Source of the DNA: Progne subis subis | Taxonomy: Eukaryota; Chordata; Aves; Passeriformes; Hirundinidae | Assembly (NCBI GenBank): GCA_022316685.1 | Contig: JAKJHU010000033.1 | Coordinates: 4,578,321 to 4,642,320, forward strand | Direction: 5' to 3' | DNA: 64,000 bases | In this document: piece after piece, positions 60,263-64,000 of the stretch | Numbering within the stretch: position 1 is the first letter of the stretch | How the letters are laid out: the number at the start of each line of letters is the position of its first letter | Notes under the pieces: model-generated | What the model saw: the letters and a program-made list of their open reading frames with translations, nothing else | Told to the model about the DNA's origin: nothing | The model's database searches: none | Position numbers and translations under genes: made by a program

Positions 60263-63200
60263 ACAGGTTTACAGAAATTGATATCAAACATTCTAACACA
60301 ATCTTGATGTAACAGCTGGGCATCAAACTCCCAGGAGGGTGTGGTGAATCACAGCCCTACTCTTTCTCCATGGATGGCCCTAATTCATCTGCAGTTCTCT
60401 CGGTTACTCAAAAGGATGCCCTTGGATGCAATTATAAAGACTTTTTTCACCCCAGAGAGGGAAATCTTTCAGTTCTTCGACTTGGTCTGTACACAGCACA
60501 AATTTCTAAAGGTGGTGCTGTGACCTAGAACTAGCCTCCAGCTTCTCTTCAAATTAGTTTTGACAAAAGAAAAGAAAATACTAACTGAACATATAATTTT
60601 ACTGTTTTGTTGTCAGAAAGACAAGTCTGAAGCCCCTGCACTTTTATCTCCACTGCCTTCATCTTCCTGTGTCAGCTGAGGCAAAGAAAGAAGCCAAATA
60701 GTCAACAATGAAAGAAACTGATATCTCTTCACCTTTTTTTTTTTTTTTTTAATCATCAATAGCAGTGTGATTGATTCCTGCAGATAGGTAGAACACAATG
60801 TGTGACTTGGAATAACCTCCACAAACTTCAGCTGTTCAAATGTTAACTGCACCAAGAGTCAAATACGATCCATCTCCTGCTTTCCCTCTAATTGCTTCAG
60901 GGTGATTCTGTCCTTTCTTCTTCTCCCCATCTTATCAGTTATCCCATGAAAAAACTCTTTGCAATTGATATGAAGGAATTTCATGTTGTCTCACCTCACT
61001 GAGCCATCGTGGAGCACCAGCCCCATCTGGGGACAGCAGAGCATTGTGCTGTGTCCCCTAATCTCGACACAACCTCACTGCTGATTTTCTCCCTGAGCAA
61101 GCCAGCCCCACACAAGCAGGATGGCACCTGCACAGGCACTGTCCTGACAAAACTCTCCAGGTGATGTTCCTTGCTGGGTGTATTTTGCTGTGTGCTGGGC
61201 AAATCACAGATAAGCAAAGATCACAAAGCTGAAACAAACAGGGAAAAAATACTCTTTGTCTACTGCTGTATGTTTTTTAAAGATGAATAGTCCAAAATTA
61301 AATTAAACTAAAATCCCCGCTATCAAAGCTGTCTTTTTTCATAAGCTTCATGTACATTTTCAGAAAAATATAAGATTTAGATCCTGTGTGGAACCAGTGT
61401 GCTCTTAAATGAAGAGAATTAGTGATGGAAAATCACAAAGATATATCTAAAAATCTATTTGTCCAATAGGTTATTGAACAGTGTTTTGTTAGATACTCAT
61501 TAGAATACTCAAAAAGTGTGGAAAATATTTGCTTACCTAGAAAGATACTGTCATAGAGAAATTTAAAATTATACATGAGTCCAGCAAAAATCCTTTGCAG
61601 ATAAATAACATGTCAAAATCATTCAGTAACACCCAAAACAAGAGAAAGTAAGGCTGAATTGTCTTTCCTCACCAAAGGTTTCCTATGTGTGTACAAAAGA
61701 ATCCAACTTCTGGCCAAAGAAAATGTGCCATTTTGCCAATGGAAAATTTGTTTTGGATTGCTAAAGACTTTTCAGCTAAACACTAAGTCAGATTAACCAG
61801 TTCCACAATTAATTATTTTTTTCCTAATTAAAATCATTAAAAACTTCATAGTTAAGTGATCTGAATTTGCAGACTGTTGAGATGGCTCAAATAGGCTTTA
61901 TTAATATGACATGTATAAGTATTTTTAATTTTTAAAAAAATCTAAAGAAATAGATCCTAGATAAATCTAAAGATTGAGTCTTATGAAAGACATGTAGTCT
62001 AATTTTTCTTGAAACTATAAAGCACAAGGTCCTTGGTTATATTTCCTTCTAAATTTTGCTTCCCAAGGGACATTTTAAGACACCTGATTGTATATATAAG
62101 AAAACAAACCAAAAAATTTATATCTGAAAATCTACTTAGGAATCATGCTAACTTATGAGAAATCTCAAAGAGGCTAACATTCCTATATTAACTATAAATT
62201 CCTGGGGGGTTTTTGTCTTCTTCAGCCTGGCAACATTGTACTCTAAATTTATTTATTTGAATATTATTTTTCAGGAATTTTAGTTAGAAGCTGAGCATAA
62301 CTGTTCACTGCAAACTTGGCTTCTTTTGGGTCTAGCACAAGATTTCCAGCTAAGGAGGGACCCTTCCGTTTCTCCTGAACTGGAACATACTTTCACATTT
62401 GTTTGTAAAGTGGTTTTCTGCAGACAGCCACAAGCAGAAAAGCACATGTTTGAACTTGCAGCTTCTAACTTGAATGGAACATGACCGAGTGCAGTCTCCA
62501 GTGATTATAAACTTTGCATTAAACTCACTGACAGAAGCACTTGCCCAAAGTGAAGCCTGTATTTACTGTTTCCTAAACATCTGAACTTCTGTCACTGTTA
62601 TCCCCAAGGACTCTTATAATATGGTCTGAAAAGGAGATCTTCATTAGAATGTGCACCACATGCAGCTTCTCCTCAGGAGCTGCTTACAAATTAGATGTAG
62701 CAGGGACTGTCTCTGACCTTCAGTTAATTATTTGATACCACTGCTGAATTTCAAGAACTCCAGGGGCTATCTTTTAGAAAACACTTGTTGCATACCTGAG
62801 AAGCAGCAAATGACACAAGGTCATCCACTTAATAGGATAGTACCAGCATCCTGTGCTGAGGACTGCAAAGCAATCCTGCACTCAACACCAGCCAGTCAGA
62901 GGGAAGAACGAGCGATTCACAGGGAAGGGGAAAGATTTTGCCATTTTCAGAAAGCTCCATGACACGAACTTAAACAGATCATTGAGGATTTCCTTCACAG
63001 GAATCCTGACTTAAATTCTGGTTGCTTTCTCTCTGGATCAACATAGCAGAGACAGTTCAGAGAAGTGAGAACTTTTCTGAGCACTGTAACTGTAGAAATA
63101 GTTCTATTTCTGGGCACACTTCACCTGGGTTCCTGCTTCTGAATGAGTTTAGCTTTGTTTGATCCATTCTAATGTAAACTGACAAAAAGACTAGTGTTCA

Positions 63201-64000
63201 TATGAGCAACAATTTCCTCAAGTCTTCCTTGATGGGCAAGCACCTTAGAATACATACAGGTGTTACAGCCTTGTACTAAGCCTTGAGGGAACTCAGAAAA
63301 TTAAAACTCTTATGGTAATATTAGCCAAAATAACAAAAGTACATTATTTTACACCACTGGCTTTTATTTGGCCACCCATATGTTTATAATTTATCTTTTA
63401 AAAGTTATCCTAAACTTATTATTTGCTCTTATTTATTCCCTATAATATGGGAACATGAAAAAAAGAAACCATCAAACTAACAAAATCTAGTTATGCAATG
63501 TTAAAGTCAGCTGAAGAAAATCCCAAAGAATTAACTGTGTTCCAGGAAATGCAATTGGAGGGGATGAAGCCCTGTGCTCGGCAAAGAAATACGAGTCTCT
63601 AAAAACATCCTTACTCAGCTGAGGTATCCATGTATCCCCCCAAGATGTGGGACTTGAGGTGATGTCTCTTGGAGCATGCTAAGTTCATACCAGTATTTTT
63701 GTCAGAGGAGAGATGTGCAAACGGATCTGTCTCCCATCATCCCAAGCACTTTCTCCTGCCATTTGTTACCTGACCTCCTGTTCCATCAGCAGTTTGTCAT
63801 CCTGAAAAGCCTCGGCGCCTCATCCCCTCCAGCACTCAAACTCTCAGTGACAGGAGGCACAGACCTTGAGTTTTGAAACAAACAATTAGAGTGACTCTTT
63901 TGGCAATGACTAGAGAGTCATATCAGAGGGGAAAAGTAAAACAGGTTTTCAGGACAACTTTTCTCATTTTCTGCTGAGCAAAGCTTCCTCAACAGCAGAT
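60263..64000. other. Non-coding unique sequence, no gene seen
   Basis: Short open frames only. A T run lies at 60734-60750. An 11-bp direct repeat AAATCTAAAGA lies around 61937 and 61966. No recognisable transposon, RNA gene or coding exon was found up to the end of the window. Confidence 0.65.
60734..60750. repeat. Poly(T) run, 17 bases
   Basis: An uninterrupted T homopolymer, simple sequence only. Confidence 0.9.

Noticed and set aside
1..64000. tRNA genes, CRISPR arrays, prokaryotic operons or phage
   Set aside because: No GGTTCNANNCC-type B box with a cloverleaf, no regularly spaced direct repeats and no dense long open frames. The window is not prokaryotic.

Overview
This window looks like non-coding DNA from a bird, most likely a passerine. 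It is AT-rich and CpG-poor, and I see no open reading frame with a recognisable protein domain. There is no operon structure, no Shine-Dalgarno pattern, and no rRNA, tRNA or CRISPR array. The repeat content points to birds. There is a solo LTR of an endogenous retrovirus family that I recognise from songbird genomes (4168-4733). There are worn 3' ends of CR1-type LINEs (29130-29312, and a weaker antisense one at 21196-21312). There are faint MIR/CORE-SINE relics, and long A/C or T/G low-complexity tracts of a kind common in avian assemblies. The species assignment is an inference from memory of these repeat families. No search was run.

Layout. 1-4167 is unique sequence with one A/C-rich tract (2691-2793). 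4168-4733 is the solo LTR. 4734-14600 is unique AT-rich sequence with (AT)n microsatellites and one stretch (9595-9870) that looks like a conserved non-coding element. 14500-15650 is slightly more GC-rich and holds two strong inverted repeats. 15650-25190 is unique sequence with a perfect 34-bp tandem duplication (23117-23182), a bulged hairpin (19767-19804) and a possible antisense CR1 fragment. 25195-25510 is the best conserved-enhancer candidate, with five CpGs and many homeodomain-type TAAT cores. 29130-29312 is a CR1 tail. 35240-36110 is pyrimidine-rich and is followed directly by a 222-bp tract made almost only of A and C (36151-36372). 39365-60262 contains four MIR-like relics, a T/G tract (40430-40509) and three further hairpins. 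60263-64000 shows nothing distinctive.

No gene can be assigned, so there is no pathway to describe. The most plausible reading is part of a gene desert or a very long intron. The observation I would follow first is a near-perfect 18-bp inverted repeat (17 of 18 paired) at 53662-53724. It folds into a pre-miRNA-sized hairpin and lies about 290 bp from a second hairpin with 13-bp perfect arms (53335-53372). Neither is explained by any repeat family I recognise.
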